Shown piece after piece: positions 26,983-34,186 of a DNA stretch of 59,033 nucleotides. A program made the position numbers and the translations under genes. The number at the start of each line of letters is the position of its first letter. Positions within the stretch are counted from its first letter, which is position 1. The DNA is from Actinomycetota bacterium. GTDB lineage: Bacteria > Actinomycetota > Actinomycetes > Actinomycetales > Dermatophilaceae. The notes beneath the pieces were generated by a model. The model searched no databases. It was given only the letters and a program-made list of their open reading frames with translations, and had not been told where the DNA came from. The DNA is taken from the NCBI GenBank assembly GCA_020160805.1, contig JAIUPO010000025.1, positions 1 to 59,033 of the forward strand. Direction: 5' to 3'.

Positions 26983-28410
26983 TCAGGAGGCGCGACGTTG
27001 CTGCTCGGCAGCGGCCTGCTGCGACTCCAGCTCCTGCAGACGCTCGATCGCCCGACGCGCGAAGACCTGCTGGCCGGTGATCGTGCGCTCGGCGCGGCCG
27101 CGGCCGATGAAGCTGACGAACCAGCTGATCAGCGTGGTCAGGCGCGACTTGAAGCCGATGATGTAGACCAGGTGGACGCCCAGCCACGCGAGCCAGGCCA
27201 GGAAGCCGGTCAGGCGGATCGACTTGATCTCGGCGATCGCGCGGAAGCGCGAGATGGTCGCCATCGAGCCCTTGTCGAAGTACTCGAAGGGCGCACCGGT
27301 TGGCTGCCCCGCCAGCGCCTTCTTGATCTCCTTGACCGAGTGCCGCGCGCCCTGGATCGCGACCTGCGCGACGCCGGGCAGGTTCTTCAAGCTCGCCATA
27401 TCGCCGACCACGTGCACCTCCGGGTGCCCCGGCAGGGTGAGGTCGTCGAGCACGGGTATGCGGCCCGCCCGGTCCACCTGCAGGCCCACCTGGTCGGCGA
27501 GCAGCTTGGCCAGCGGGCTGGCGGCGACGCCGGCCGCCCAGACCTTCGTGACGGCGGGGATGCGCTCCTCGAAGGGCTCGCCATCGCGGCCGGTGGACTT
27601 GACGGTGATGCCGAGTTCGTCGACATCGGTGACCATGGCGCCGAGGCGGACGTCCACGCCGAGCTTCTCCAGCGCGGCCTTGGTCTTGGTCTGCAGGCTC
27701 GTGTGGAAACTTCCGAGGACGGCCGGGGCGGCATCGAGCAGGATGATGCGCGCATCCTTCGGGCTGATGTGCCGGAAGTCCTGTGCGAGAGTCCGATTCG
27801 AGAGTTCGACCAGCTGACCGGCCATCTCCACGCCGGTCGGTCCGGCGCCGACGACCACGAAAGTCATCAGGGCTTCGACATCCTCCGTGCGGCCCTCAAT
27901 GGCAGCCACTTCAGCGAGCTCGAAGGCCCCAAAGATCCGCCCGCGCAGCTCTAGGGCATCGTCGATGGTCTTCATACCCGGGGCGAACTGGGCAAATTCG
28001 TCGTGCCCGAACCAGGACTGGGCCGCACCGGCGGCGACGATCAGGTGGTCGTAGGGCGCCTCGAAAGAGTCCTCGAGGAGATCCGCGGTGACGACCTTGC
28101 GCTGCACATCGATGTCGGTGACCTCGCCTAGCACGACGGTCGCATTCTTCTGCCGCGAGAGCACCTCGCGGGTGGACGGCGCGATCTCGCCTTGGCTGAG
28201 GATTCCGGTGGCCACCTGATACAGCAACGGCTGGAACAAGTGGTGGCTGGTCTTGGCAATCAAGGTCACGTCGACATCGGCGCGCTTGAGCGCGCGGGCG
28301 GCGAACAGACCGCCGAAGCCGGAGCCGATGATGACGACGCGGGGCTTGTGGCCGCTGACCTGGCGTTCGGGGGTGCTCGTGACACTCGCAGTCATGTCTG
28401 TGGCAACCAC
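26983..28410 (-). CDS. ndh: Type II NADH dehydrogenase (NDH-2)
   Basis: Predicted 475 residues from GTG 28410, or 470 from ATG 28395; neither has a clear ribosome-binding site. Two Rossmann motifs are visible, VVIIGSGFGGLFAARAL (FAD) near 25 and TFVVVGAGPTGVEMAGQL (NADH) near 185, together with HHLFQPLLYQVATGIL. The C-terminal hydrophobic, amphipathic region (LTGFLAWLAWLGVHLVYIIG) anchors the protein to the membrane. It oxidises NADH and reduces quinone without proton pumping. It is divergent from the CstR-like repressor and shares its 130-bp promoter region. Confidence 0.95.
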   Translation of the reverse strand: MVATDMTASVTSTPERQVSGHKPRVVIIGSGFGGLFAARALKRADVDVTLIAKTSHHLFQPLLYQVATGILSQGEIAPSTREVLSRQKNATVVLGEVTDIDVQRKVVTADLLEDSFEAPYDHLIVAAGAAQSWFGHDEFAQFAPGMKTIDDALELRGRIFGAFELAEVAAIEGRTEDVEALMTFVVVGAGPTGVEMAGQLVELSNRTLAQDFRHISPKDARIILLDAAPAVLGSFHTSLQTKTKAALEKLGVDVRLGAMVTDVDELGITVKSTGRDGEPFEERIPAVTKVWAAGVAASPLAKLLADQVGLQVDRAGRIPVLDDLTLPGHPEVHVVGDMASLKNLPGVAQVAIQGARHSVKEIKKALAGQPTGAPFEYFDKGSMATISRFRAIAEIKSIRLTGFLAWLAWLGVHLVYIIGFKSRLTTLISWFVSFIGRGRAERTITGQQVFARRAIERLQELESQQAAAEQQRRAS

Positions 28411-28489
28411 GGAGGTGAGGCGAGGCTTCCCTATTCCCGAGGGTTGTTGTGGGAGTCACATTCGACCGGTCCGGAGGCGAATTTCGGCA

Positions 28490-28503
28490 TACCCACGGGG
28501 GTA
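28490..28503. promoter_or_regulatory. CsoR/CstR-type operator upstream of the repressor gene
   Basis: TACCCACGGGGGTA: 5-bp inverted arms TACCC/GGGTA around a 4-nt centre, matching the G/C-tract operators of the CsoR family. It lies about 38 bases before the repressor start and 80 bases before the NDH-2 start, so it could control either or both. Confidence 0.65.
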
Positions 28504-28540
28504 ATATCACCTCAGATCAGCCAGCCACCGGGAGGATGTC

Positions 28541-28801
28541 GTGGAGCTTGACCCGCAGGACATGGATGCCATTCTCAAGCGCCTCAAGCGGGCGCAGGGG
28601 CAGATCGGCGGCATCATCAAAATGATCGAGGACGGCCGCGAGTGCCAGGACATCGTCACCCAGGTGGCGGCCGTGTCCAAGGCGATCGACCGCGCCGGCT
28701 TCGCCGTCATTGCCCTCGGCCTTCGCCAGTGCATCGCCGATCCGGAGGGCCATCAGATGGACGTCGGATCGATGGAGAAACTCTTCCTTTCGCTCGCCTG
28801 A
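28541..28801 (+). CDS. CsoR-family repressor, probably CstR-like (persulfide sensing)
   Basis: Predicted 86 residues from a GTG preceded by GGGAGGA. The DUF156 all-helical fold is clear (LKRLKRAQGQIGGIIKMIED). The first metal/thiol ligand Cys is in GRECQDIVTQ and the last in GLRQCIAD, but the copper-binding His four residues before the last Cys is replaced by Gly. Cu(I) sensors keep the C-H-C triad, whereas CstR persulfide sensors use two cysteines, so sulfur sensing is more likely. Palindromic operators lie on both sides of the gene, the second controlling the adjacent mini-protein. Confidence 0.88.
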   Translation: MELDPQDMDAILKRLKRAQGQIGGIIKMIEDGRECQDIVTQVAAVSKAIDRAGFAVIALGLRQCIADPEGHQMDVGSMEKLFLSLA

Positions 28802-28802
28802 T

Positions 28803-28818
28803 ATACCCCATGGGGTAT
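28803..28818. promoter_or_regulatory. Perfect CsoR/CstR-type operator before the mini-protein gene
   Basis: ATACCCCATGGGGTAT is a perfect 16-bp palindrome beginning two bases after the repressor stop. A -10-like TAGACT at 28825-28830 follows, so binding here would block transcription of the downstream mini-protein. Its arms match the operator at 28490. Confidence 0.75.
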
Positions 28819-28877
28819 GCTGGCTAGACTGTGATCGCGCCCGCTGCGGTCCACCCAATTCAAGGAGTGACTAGGCC

Positions 28878-29042
28878 ATGTGCCGAGCTGTGGTGTGCAA
28901 GACATGCGGCAAGACGACCTGGGCCGGCTGCGGCCAGCACGTGGACCAGGTCATGCGCGGCGTCCCCAAGGCGCAGCAGTGCCTCGGCCACGCCGACGAG
29001 CCCAGTGAAGGCGGCTTCTTCCGCAAACTCTTCGGCCGCTGA
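28878..29042 (+). CDS. 54-residue cysteine-rich mini-protein
   Basis: ATG at 28878 with AAGGAG at 28862-28867 encodes 54 residues. Two CxxC-like elements (VCKTCGKTTWAGCGQHVDQV) and a third C-L-G-H near 35-38 suggest a zinc- or sulfur-binding knuckle; a basic FFRKLFGR forms the C-terminus. I recall similar small actinobacterial proteins of unknown function. The gene sits directly behind a perfect CsoR-type operator and the CstR-like repressor, so it probably acts in the same sulfur or metal stress response. Overlapping longer frames on both strands are not convincing genes. Confidence 0.82.
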   Translation: MCRAVVCKTCGKTTWAGCGQHVDQVMRGVPKAQQCLGHADEPSEGGFFRKLFGR

Positions 29043-29052
29043 CCGCGCCGGC

Positions 29053-29652
29053 TTAGGCATGCCGCAGGATCGACACGGCGAAGTCGGCGTCGTCGCGCCA
29101 GGGACGCAGATCCCAGGTCGAGAAGCGGTGCTCGAGCCGCAGACCGGCCGCCGTGACCGCCGCATCAAAGGTGGCTAGGGAGAGCTCGCGTCCGGTGTCG
29201 AAGCCGACTGCGATGAATCCCTCCGGCGCGAGATGCGCGCACAGTCGTTGCAGGACAGCGGTTTCCGTGCCGGCCGCCACGAAGACCATGACATTCCCCG
29301 CCGCGAGGACCGCGTCGAATGGCTCGACGATGTCATGCGCGGACAGATCAAGTTCGCTGAGGTCTTCGACGATCCAGGTGGGCCCGGGGTGGTCCTCCGT
29401 GGCCGCCCCGATGAGCACCGGATCGGCGTCCACCCCGACCACGGTGTGTCCCAGGCCGTGCAAGTACCCGCCATGCCGACCCGGCCCACAGCCGGCGTCG
29501 AGGATGCGCGCGCCGCGCGGCACCATCGCGTCGACCAGCCGCGCCTCCCCGACCAGATCAGCCCCTTCAGCGGCCATCGTTCGGAAGCGATCGACATACC
29601 ACTGGGAGTGGCCGTCCTTGGTGTCGGTCACCCAGCGCGTCGGTTCGGGCAT
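29053..29652 (-). CDS. Class I SAM-dependent methyltransferase
   Basis: Predicted 199 residues. SAM-binding motif I ILDAGCGPGRHGGYLHGLG (about 50-68) and the acidic VVGVDADPVLIGAA are clear, with motif IV-like PFDAVLAAGNVMVFV. The fold suggests a small-molecule methyltransferase (methyltransferase-25/UbiE-like), but the substrate is unknown. It converges on the mini-protein gene, leaving ten bases between stops, and is divergent from the ACT-domain gene. Confidence 0.88.
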   Translation of the reverse strand: MPEPTRWVTDTKDGHSQWYVDRFRTMAAEGADLVGEARLVDAMVPRGARILDAGCGPGRHGGYLHGLGHTVVGVDADPVLIGAATEDHPGPTWIVEDLSELDLSAHDIVEPFDAVLAAGNVMVFVAAGTETAVLQRLCAHLAPEGFIAVGFDTGRELSLATFDAAVTAAGLRLEHRFSTWDLRPWRDDADFAVSILRHA

Positions 29653-29663
29653 GTCAGGAGCGT

Positions 29664-30197
29664 ATGCCGCCCGATAGGCTGCCGAGCGTGCAGACTCTCG
29701 TGTTGACCGTGATCGGGGATGACCAGGCCGGCCTCGTCAAGGCGTTGGCCGATGTGGTTGCGGAGAATGGCGGGAACTGGGAGCGATCCCAACTTGCCGA
29801 GCTGGCAGGCAAATTCGCCGGCATCGTCGTGGTCGCCGTCCCCGAAGAGCGGGCCGACGGGCTGCGGGCTGCGCTCGCGCCGATTGCCGGTCTGCTCGAC
29901 GTGACGGTGCACGAGGCCACGCTCGCGAGTGCTGCTGACGGCACCCCGCAGGTGCGCATTGAGCTGCTCGGCAATGACCGGCCCGGCATCGTCCGCGAGA
30001 TTTCCGGCGTGCTCGCCGCGCATGGCGTCAGCGTCGACGAAATGTCCACTCTTACGCGCGAGGCCCCCATGGCCGGCGGCCAGCTCTTCGAGGCTCATAT
30101 CGCCGCGCATTTGCCGAGGGAAGGCGACGCCGCCGCGGTGCGTTCCGCGCTCGAGGCGCTGGCCCAGGAGATTCAGGTCGACCTGAGCGTCGAGTAG
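29664..30197 (+). CDS. ACT-domain protein, GcvR-like
   Basis: Predicted 177 residues from ATG 29664 (AGGAG three bases upstream); a GTG at 29688 is an alternative that leaves the first strand intact. Two ACT domains: QTLVLTVIGDDQAGLVKALA (about 9-85) and VRIELLGNDRPGIVREISGV (about 95-175). This tandem arrangement is that of GcvR-type regulators, which bind glycine or related amino acids. The DNA-binding partner GcvA is not encoded here, so it could act on another regulator or enzyme. Confidence 0.85.
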   Translation: MPPDRLPSVQTLVLTVIGDDQAGLVKALADVVAENGGNWERSQLAELAGKFAGIVVVAVPEERADGLRAALAPIAGLLDVTVHEATLASAADGTPQVRIELLGNDRPGIVREISGVLAAHGVSVDEMSTLTREAPMAGGQLFEAHIAAHLPREGDAAAVRSALEALAQEIQVDLSVE

Positions 30198-30213
30198 CGC
30201 TCGCCGGCGCCGG

Positions 30214-30534
30214 TCAGCGCCGGTCGGACAGGACGTATGCCGCCCCCGCGGCCACCGCGCTGACCGCGGCCACACTCGGCCAGGCGCCGATCTGCTTGGC
30301 CAACGGATGCGAGCCGGCGAAGGCCGCCAGATAGGTGAGCCCAAGGCCCGCCGCCACGCCAGCGCCATTGCGGCGCAACCAGACTCCGCCAGCGAACAGG
30401 CCTGCGGTCGCCAGCACGACCCCACCGAGCGGACGAATGCCCGTCGCATCGGCGACGGCGAATCCGCCGATGAGTCCGGCCGCGACGATTGGGGCTGTCG
30501 GGAGGTCGGGGGACGCGAAGGTGCGGGCCGTCAT
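30214..30534 (-). CDS. Small membrane protein of unknown function
   Basis: Predicted 106 residues from ATG 30534 (an in-frame start nine bases earlier is possible). Three hydrophobic segments are visible: IVAAGLIGGFAVA, GVVLATAGLFAGGVWL and VAAGLGLTYLAAFAG, then a final AAVSAVAAGAAYVL. Charged residues are few. I do not recognise a family. It converges on the ACT gene with 16 bases between the stops. Confidence 0.7.
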   Translation of the reverse strand: MTARTFASPDLPTAPIVAAGLIGGFAVADATGIRPLGGVVLATAGLFAGGVWLRRNGAGVAAGLGLTYLAAFAGSHPLAKQIGAWPSVAAVSAVAAGAAYVLSDRR

Positions 30535-30600
30535 ACGCAGCACTGTATGACGCCCGCCCCAGTCGGAGTGGAACCCTGCGCCCCGCGCCTGACGACGGAG

Positions 30601-30670
30601 CTAACCCCTGGCCTACCGCCTGGTATTGGTCATCATCGCGACCAATACCAGGCGGTAGGCCAGGAGTTAG
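30601..30670. repeat. Palindromic repeat family C, copy 2
   Basis: 30-nt arms (30601-30630 and 30641-30670) with one mismatch and a 10-nt loop CATCATCGCG. The arm starts CTAACCCCTGGCC and contains the family core CTACCGCCTGGTATTGG. It is the longest and cleanest member of family C, in the gap between two minus-strand genes. Confidence 0.9.
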
Positions 30671-30705
30671 GACCACAGGGCGGGGTCGGTTCGGGGGCCG
30701 GGCAA

Positions 30706-30732
30706 GTCGGCGGCTGGGAGGGGGCCGCCGAC
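30706..30732. terminator. Hairpin GTCGGCGGC/GCCGCCGAC
   Basis: A perfect 9-bp stem with a 9-nt loop downstream (on the minus strand) of the gene ending at 30785. It lies between another hairpin (30749-30780) and palindromic repeat C2. Confidence 0.45.
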
Positions 30733-30748
30733 TCGCCTGGGGAGGTGC

Positions 30749-30780
30749 GTGGCCGCGCGGGGTCGGGGTCGCGCGGCCAC
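30749..30780 (-). terminator. Strong GC hairpin after the 30785-31252 gene
   Basis: GTGGCCGCGCG pairs with CGCGCGGCCAC (11 bp, 10-nt loop), starting four bases beyond the minus-strand stop. There is no U-tract, as is common for actinobacterial terminators. Confidence 0.55.
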
Positions 30781-30784
30781 GCGC

Positions 30785-31252
30785 TCAGTCGCCGCCAGTC
30801 GTGGCGACGTTGTTCGTGGCGGCGACCTGGTCGGCCCAGGCCGCCTTGGCGCCGGTGTGGCCGGTGCAGACGATGGAGCCGGTCGCGGCGAGGGCCGTGA
30901 TGATCAGGACGCCGGCGGTGAGCTTGCCGAGAAGGTCGCCGAAGCGAGCGCCACCCTGGGCCGGGATGGAGAACGAAGACCGCCGCGAGACGTGCCCCTC
31001 AGGGTCGAGGAACTGGATCACGCGTTCGGGGGCATCGTCGCGCGCGTGCTCGCGCACGATCGTCGCGGGGGATCGTTGGGCCAACTCCTCGGCCAGCCAG
31101 TTCACGCTCGCCGTCGCCGTGGATCCCGCTTGGTTGCGCAGGGTGCCGAACAGCACAATCGTCAGTGCGGCAAGACCAAGCACCATGACGATGGTGAAGG
31201 CGCCGAGCACCACGGCTAATACTCGCGCGCGGATCGTCCGCAGCGCACTCAC
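30785..31252 (-). CDS. Membrane protein, possible sensor-kinase-fragment/DUF2231-tail chimera
   Basis: Predicted 155 residues. The N-terminal part (1-100) has a membrane helix (VLAVVLGAFTIVMVLGLAAL), then an extracytoplasmic segment with ATASVNWLAEELAQ and ERVIQFLDPEGHVSRRSS, as in two-component sensor kinases. No HAMP or kinase domain follows. Instead a second helix (LTAGVLIITALAATGSIVC) leads into TGHTGAKAAWADQV, resembling the end of DUF2231-type membrane proteins. The protein thus looks like a fusion of two unrelated ends. Function unknown; strong hairpins follow the stop. Confidence 0.7.
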   Translation of the reverse strand: MSALRTIRARVLAVVLGAFTIVMVLGLAALTIVLFGTLRNQAGSTATASVNWLAEELAQRSPATIVREHARDDAPERVIQFLDPEGHVSRRSSFSIPAQGGARFGDLLGKLTAGVLIITALAATGSIVCTGHTGAKAAWADQVAATNNVATTGGD

Positions 31253-31298
31253 GGGCCCACTTTAGGACGACAAGGCGGCACGGATCAGACGCCCGACT

Positions 31299-32198
31299 TC
31301 AGGAAGTCCCCGTGGCTCCCGTGGTCCAGAAGGGGTCGAGCGCCATCACATCGGACCACGCCGTCACGCACTCCGCCCGGCCATACATCGGCCCGAGCAG
31401 AGCCGGCGAAAAGCCATGGGCGGCAAGGATATGCGCGGCCGTGGCGTGATCGTTGGCGGCGCCGAAAGCGTCCTGCATCGCCCCCATCGCGATGGCGAAC
31501 TCGGCGGGCGGGGAGCCGGGGGAATCGGCATACAAGCTGGTGAAGAACTCGCAGCCATAGCGGAACTTCTTGCCCTCGATCCGCACCAAGTGCAGGTCGT
31601 GGGCGGGCATTGTCAGCAGGTCCGCGCCGGCCGCCTCCAGGCGGCGATAGCGCTTCTGCAGGGCCCCATCGGTGAGAGTGCGCGCGGGCGCATCGCGCAG
31701 CTCGCGCGCGTCGTCGAGCCAATCCGCAGCGTCGAGCCAGGCGTGCAGATCAGCCTTCATCTCGACCCACTGGGGCGAGCGGAGAAGGGGGACGGCCACG
31801 GCATACGTCCGGCGCCGCCGGCCGCGCAAAGCGCGCTGCACCCGCGCGGGCAAGCCCTCCTCAACGGCGCGGCGCAGCAGGACATCCGCGTCTCGCGCCG
31901 GCCCAAGCGGCATGACGATCTCGCGCATCCGCACCTTCAGCGCCTCGGCGGTCTCGTCGCCGCGCCACAGGGGCCGGAATAGCGAGAAGGTCGCTCGCGC
32001 ACGACGCCACGAAACGCGCGTCTGGTGCAGGTTGTCGGGATGCCGCTCGGCGACGAAGAGCCCCTCATTGCCCGCGAGCTGAGTGAAGCAGTTGTCCAAG
32101 CACCGCCGGAAGGCCTCGCCGACTGTGGCCTCAGCCGGCAGGTCGAGCGGGCTCGCCTTGACTGCCGGCGAGACGGGGGTGTCGGGGACGGCAGCCAT
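31299..32198 (-). CDS. CHAD-domain protein
   Basis: Predicted 299 residues from ATG 32198, nine bases after the upstream stop. CHAD features: DNLHQTRVSWRRARATFSLF with conserved His and basic residues, PLGPARDADVLLRRA, then DLHLVRIEGKKFRYGCEFF in the second helical half. CHAD domains bind inorganic polyphosphate through conserved His/Lys/Arg. No triphosphate tunnel (CYTH) domain is fused or adjacent. It is likely co-transcribed with the secreted protein upstream. Confidence 0.9.
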   Translation of the reverse strand: MAAVPDTPVSPAVKASPLDLPAEATVGEAFRRCLDNCFTQLAGNEGLFVAERHPDNLHQTRVSWRRARATFSLFRPLWRGDETAEALKVRMREIVMPLGPARDADVLLRRAVEEGLPARVQRALRGRRRRTYAVAVPLLRSPQWVEMKADLHAWLDAADWLDDARELRDAPARTLTDGALQKRYRRLEAAGADLLTMPAHDLHLVRIEGKKFRYGCEFFTSLYADSPGSPPAEFAIAMGAMQDAFGAANDHATAAHILAAHGFSPALLGPMYGRAECVTAWSDVMALDPFWTTGATGTS

Positions 32199-32206
32199 CG
32201 GGTGCG

Positions 32207-33058
32207 TCAGTGGACGGAGATGTGGACGTGGTCGTAGTGGTTGGCCGTGATCGAGCCGCGGTCCTCCATCGCGCGCCAGCCGCCGGAGCCGGCGAGCCAA
32301 ATCCGTTGGCGCCAAATGACATACGAGATGCCGAGGCGCCCCATGTTGGCGATCGCGTAGGCCGCGACCGCGTCGCCCTGCCCGGAGCTGGAGATCATGA
32401 CATCGACCGCGCGGCCCGAGCCGTGGTCGTCGCCGCCGGGACGGTAGCCACCGATATTGGTGATGCCGAAAGTCGAGCGGATCGCGGAGTAGACCGCCGA
32501 CGCGGCCGGGCCGAGCCCCAGGGCGGCGCCGGCGCCCGCATACGTCGAGGTGCTTCCGCCGGCGCTCGGGGCTGCGGGTGCGCTGGTGGACGCCGAGGAC
32601 GAGGTGGAGGCGGCCGCGCTGGTGGTCGCGGGCGGCACCACGACGGGCTTCGGCTTCGGCTTCGCCACCGCGGTCACGGTGTATGCCGTCACCCCGGCCC
32701 GCGCGGCCAAGCTCACCGGCGCAGGCAGGTCGGCAGCCTGCGGGATGGCGGCACGGGTGGTGGCACGCGACGCGCGTCCGACCTGGGCCCGCTCGGGCGC
32801 CTGCGCGAGGGCGACCGCGGCCAGCGACGGGGCCGGGGCAGCGGCGCCGGTGGCGGCGTCGGCGCTCGGCGCGCCGGTGAGGGCGGCCACGCCGAAGCCG
32901 GTGGCGGACAGCGCGGTGGCGGCGCTCAGCGCAAGGGCGCCGGGAGCGCGCAGCAGGCCGACGGGGCGGCGGGCAGCGACAGAGAAGGAAGACAAGAGGG
33001 GGGAGGCCTTTCGAGGGGACTGACCTTCACGGTACCGAGAACCCCCGCCATATGTCAC
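32207..33058 (-). CDS. Secreted protein with ARB_07466-like (D,D-peptidase-like) C-terminal domain
   Basis: Up to 283 residues from a GTG at 33058; a TTG at 32995 gives a more usual signal-peptide start, so the N-terminus is uncertain. A signal or anchor segment (GALALSAATALSATGFGVAAL) is followed by an Ala/Pro/Ser/Thr-rich linker, and a C-terminal domain (about 180-283) with IGGYRPGGDDHGSGRAVDVM, GISYVIWRQRIW and NHYDHVHISVH. The DHGSGRAVDVM and DHVHIS motifs resemble the metal-binding residues of peptidase M15-like folds. It likely acts in the cell wall. Confidence 0.85.
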   Translation of the reverse strand: MTYGGGSRYREGQSPRKASPLLSSFSVAARRPVGLLRAPGALALSAATALSATGFGVAALTGAPSADAATGAAAPAPSLAAVALAQAPERAQVGRASRATTRAAIPQAADLPAPVSLAARAGVTAYTVTAVAKPKPKPVVVPPATTSAAASTSSSASTSAPAAPSAGGSTSTYAGAGAALGLGPAASAVYSAIRSTFGITNIGGYRPGGDDHGSGRAVDVMISSSGQGDAVAAYAIANMGRLGISYVIWRQRIWLAGSGGWRAMEDRGSITANHYDHVHISVH

Positions 33059-33105
33059 ATCCCGGTAACGACGCCCAGGCTGGGCGAGCAGGGACGATGG
33101 GAGCT

Positions 33106-33339
33106 ATGCCACACCTGAGCCGGGCCGACCTGGAGGCTTTCCGCGACCGTGAAGTGCCGGATCTGCTCAGTCCCGGCCTGGCGCTGCTCTTCGTCGGAAT
33201 CAACCCCGGCCTGTGGACGGCGGCCACCGAAACGCACTTCGCCCACCCCGGGAACCGCTTCTATCCGGCACTGCTGCGCGCGGGCATCATCGACCGAGCG
33301 ATCGACCCGGCGGCCGGCATGCTTCCGCCGATCGACTGA
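33106..33339 (+). pseudogene. Truncated Mug-type DNA glycosylase
   Basis: 77 residues from ATG 33106 (GGGAG at 33099-33103). LLFVGINPGLWTAATETHFA is the catalytic GINPG region of mismatch-specific uracil-DNA glycosylases, followed by HPGNRFYPALLRAGI. The normal protein is about twice as long; here it stops at MLPPID, 29 bases before palindromic repeat C3, without the second half holding the DNA-intercalating motif. It is probably non-functional and may have been cut by a rearrangement at the repeat. Confidence 0.8.
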
Positions 33340-33367
33340 CGCTCACCGCCTACCGCTATCGCCGCAG

Positions 33368-33413
33368 CTACCGCCTGGTACTGGTCGTGATCGCGACCAG
33401 TACCAGGAGGTAG
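33368..33413. repeat. Palindromic repeat family C, copy 3
   Basis: 20-nt arms (33368-33387 and 33394-33413, one mismatch) and a 6-nt loop. The core reads CTACCGCCTGGTACTGG, with C for T in the middle compared with copies 1 and 2. Two direct GGGCGTTAGAGCC-like units follow (about 33417-33442). It lies just after the truncated mug gene and before cbiM. Confidence 0.85.
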
Positions 33414-33480
33414 GTCGGGCGTTAGAGCCGGGCGTTAGAGCCGTGCGACCCGCGGTCGGCTTAATGCGAATTAGTTGCAG

Positions 33481-33486
33481 TAACCT
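33481..33486 (+). promoter_or_regulatory. -10 element for a leaderless cbiM transcript
   Basis: TAACCT is followed by seven bases and the cbiM ATG, with no Shine-Dalgarno. The A/T-rich TTAATGCGAATTAGTTGCA directly upstream (33461-33479) could bind a metal regulator; no cobalamin riboswitch is visible. Confidence 0.45.
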
Positions 33487-33493
33487 TGGCGGT

Positions 33494-34186
33494 ATGCACG
33501 TGCCCGACGGATTCCTCGACGCGCCGACCTCGCTGGCCACGGCCGCGATCGCGGCGGCCGGCGTCGGCCTGGCCCTGCGCGGCGCCCGGCGCGAACTCAG
33601 CGACGCCACCGCTCCGCTCGCGGGACTCGTGGCCGTCTTCGTCTTCGCCACCCAGATGCTCAACTTCCCCGTCGGCGCCGGGACCTCCGGACACCTGCTC
33701 GGCGGCGCGCTCGCAGCGGTGCTCGTCGGGCCCTTCACGGCAACCTTGTGCCTCACCGTCGTCCTGCTGATCCAGGGCCTCGCCTTCGCCGACGGCGGCC
33801 TCACCGCTCTCGGCACCAATATCACCCTGATGGGCCTCGTCGGGGTGTGGGTGGGGTATGCCGTCTTCCGCGCCGCTCGCGCCGTGCTCCCGCGCCGCAC
33901 GAGCAGCGTGCCTCTCGCCGCCGCGATCGGCGCGTTCGTCTCCGTGCCCGCCGCAGCGCTCGCCTTCTCGGTGCTCTTCGCCATCGGCGGGCAGGCTCCG
34001 ATCGAGTTCTCGACGCTGGCCGCGACGATGATCGGCTGGCATACCCTCATCGGCCTCGGCGAGGCCACGATCACCTTCCTCGCCGTCGCCTCCATCGCGG
34101 CAACCCGACCCGACCTTGTCTATGGCGCGCGCGATCTCGTCGCAAGCACTCACGATCTAGAAGTTCGGACGGGGGCGCTGGCATGA
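33494..34186 (+). CDS. cbiM: Cobalt/nickel ECF transporter substrate-binding component CbiM/NikM
   Basis: Predicted 230 residues. The N-terminal MHVPDGFLDAPTS supplies the metal-binding N-terminus and His2 of the family. Six or so membrane helices follow, with LNFPVGAGTSGHLLGGALAA, FADGGLTALGTNITLMG and GWHTLIGLGEATIT being typical CbiM/NikM signatures. It binds Co2+ or Ni2+ and is the S component of the transporter formed with the next three genes. It overlaps the PDGLE gene by ATGA. Confidence 0.93.
   Translation: MHVPDGFLDAPTSLATAAIAAAGVGLALRGARRELSDATAPLAGLVAVFVFATQMLNFPVGAGTSGHLLGGALAAVLVGPFTATLCLTVVLLIQGLAFADGGLTALGTNITLMGLVGVWVGYAVFRAARAVLPRRTSSVPLAAAIGAFVSVPAAALAFSVLFAIGGQAPIEFSTLAATMIGWHTLIGLGEATITFLAVASIAATRPDLVYGARDLVASTHDLEVRTGALA

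Noticed and set aside
28831-29178. 115-residue frame overlapping the Cys-rich mini-protein
   Set aside because: Out of frame with the well-supported 54-residue gene and lacking its own ribosome-binding site; composition is shadow-like.
33461-33479. Possible Zur/Nur or Fur-type box before cbiM
   Set aside because: The A/T-rich stretch lacks convincing symmetry with any known metal-regulator consensus, so it is only noted with the promoter.
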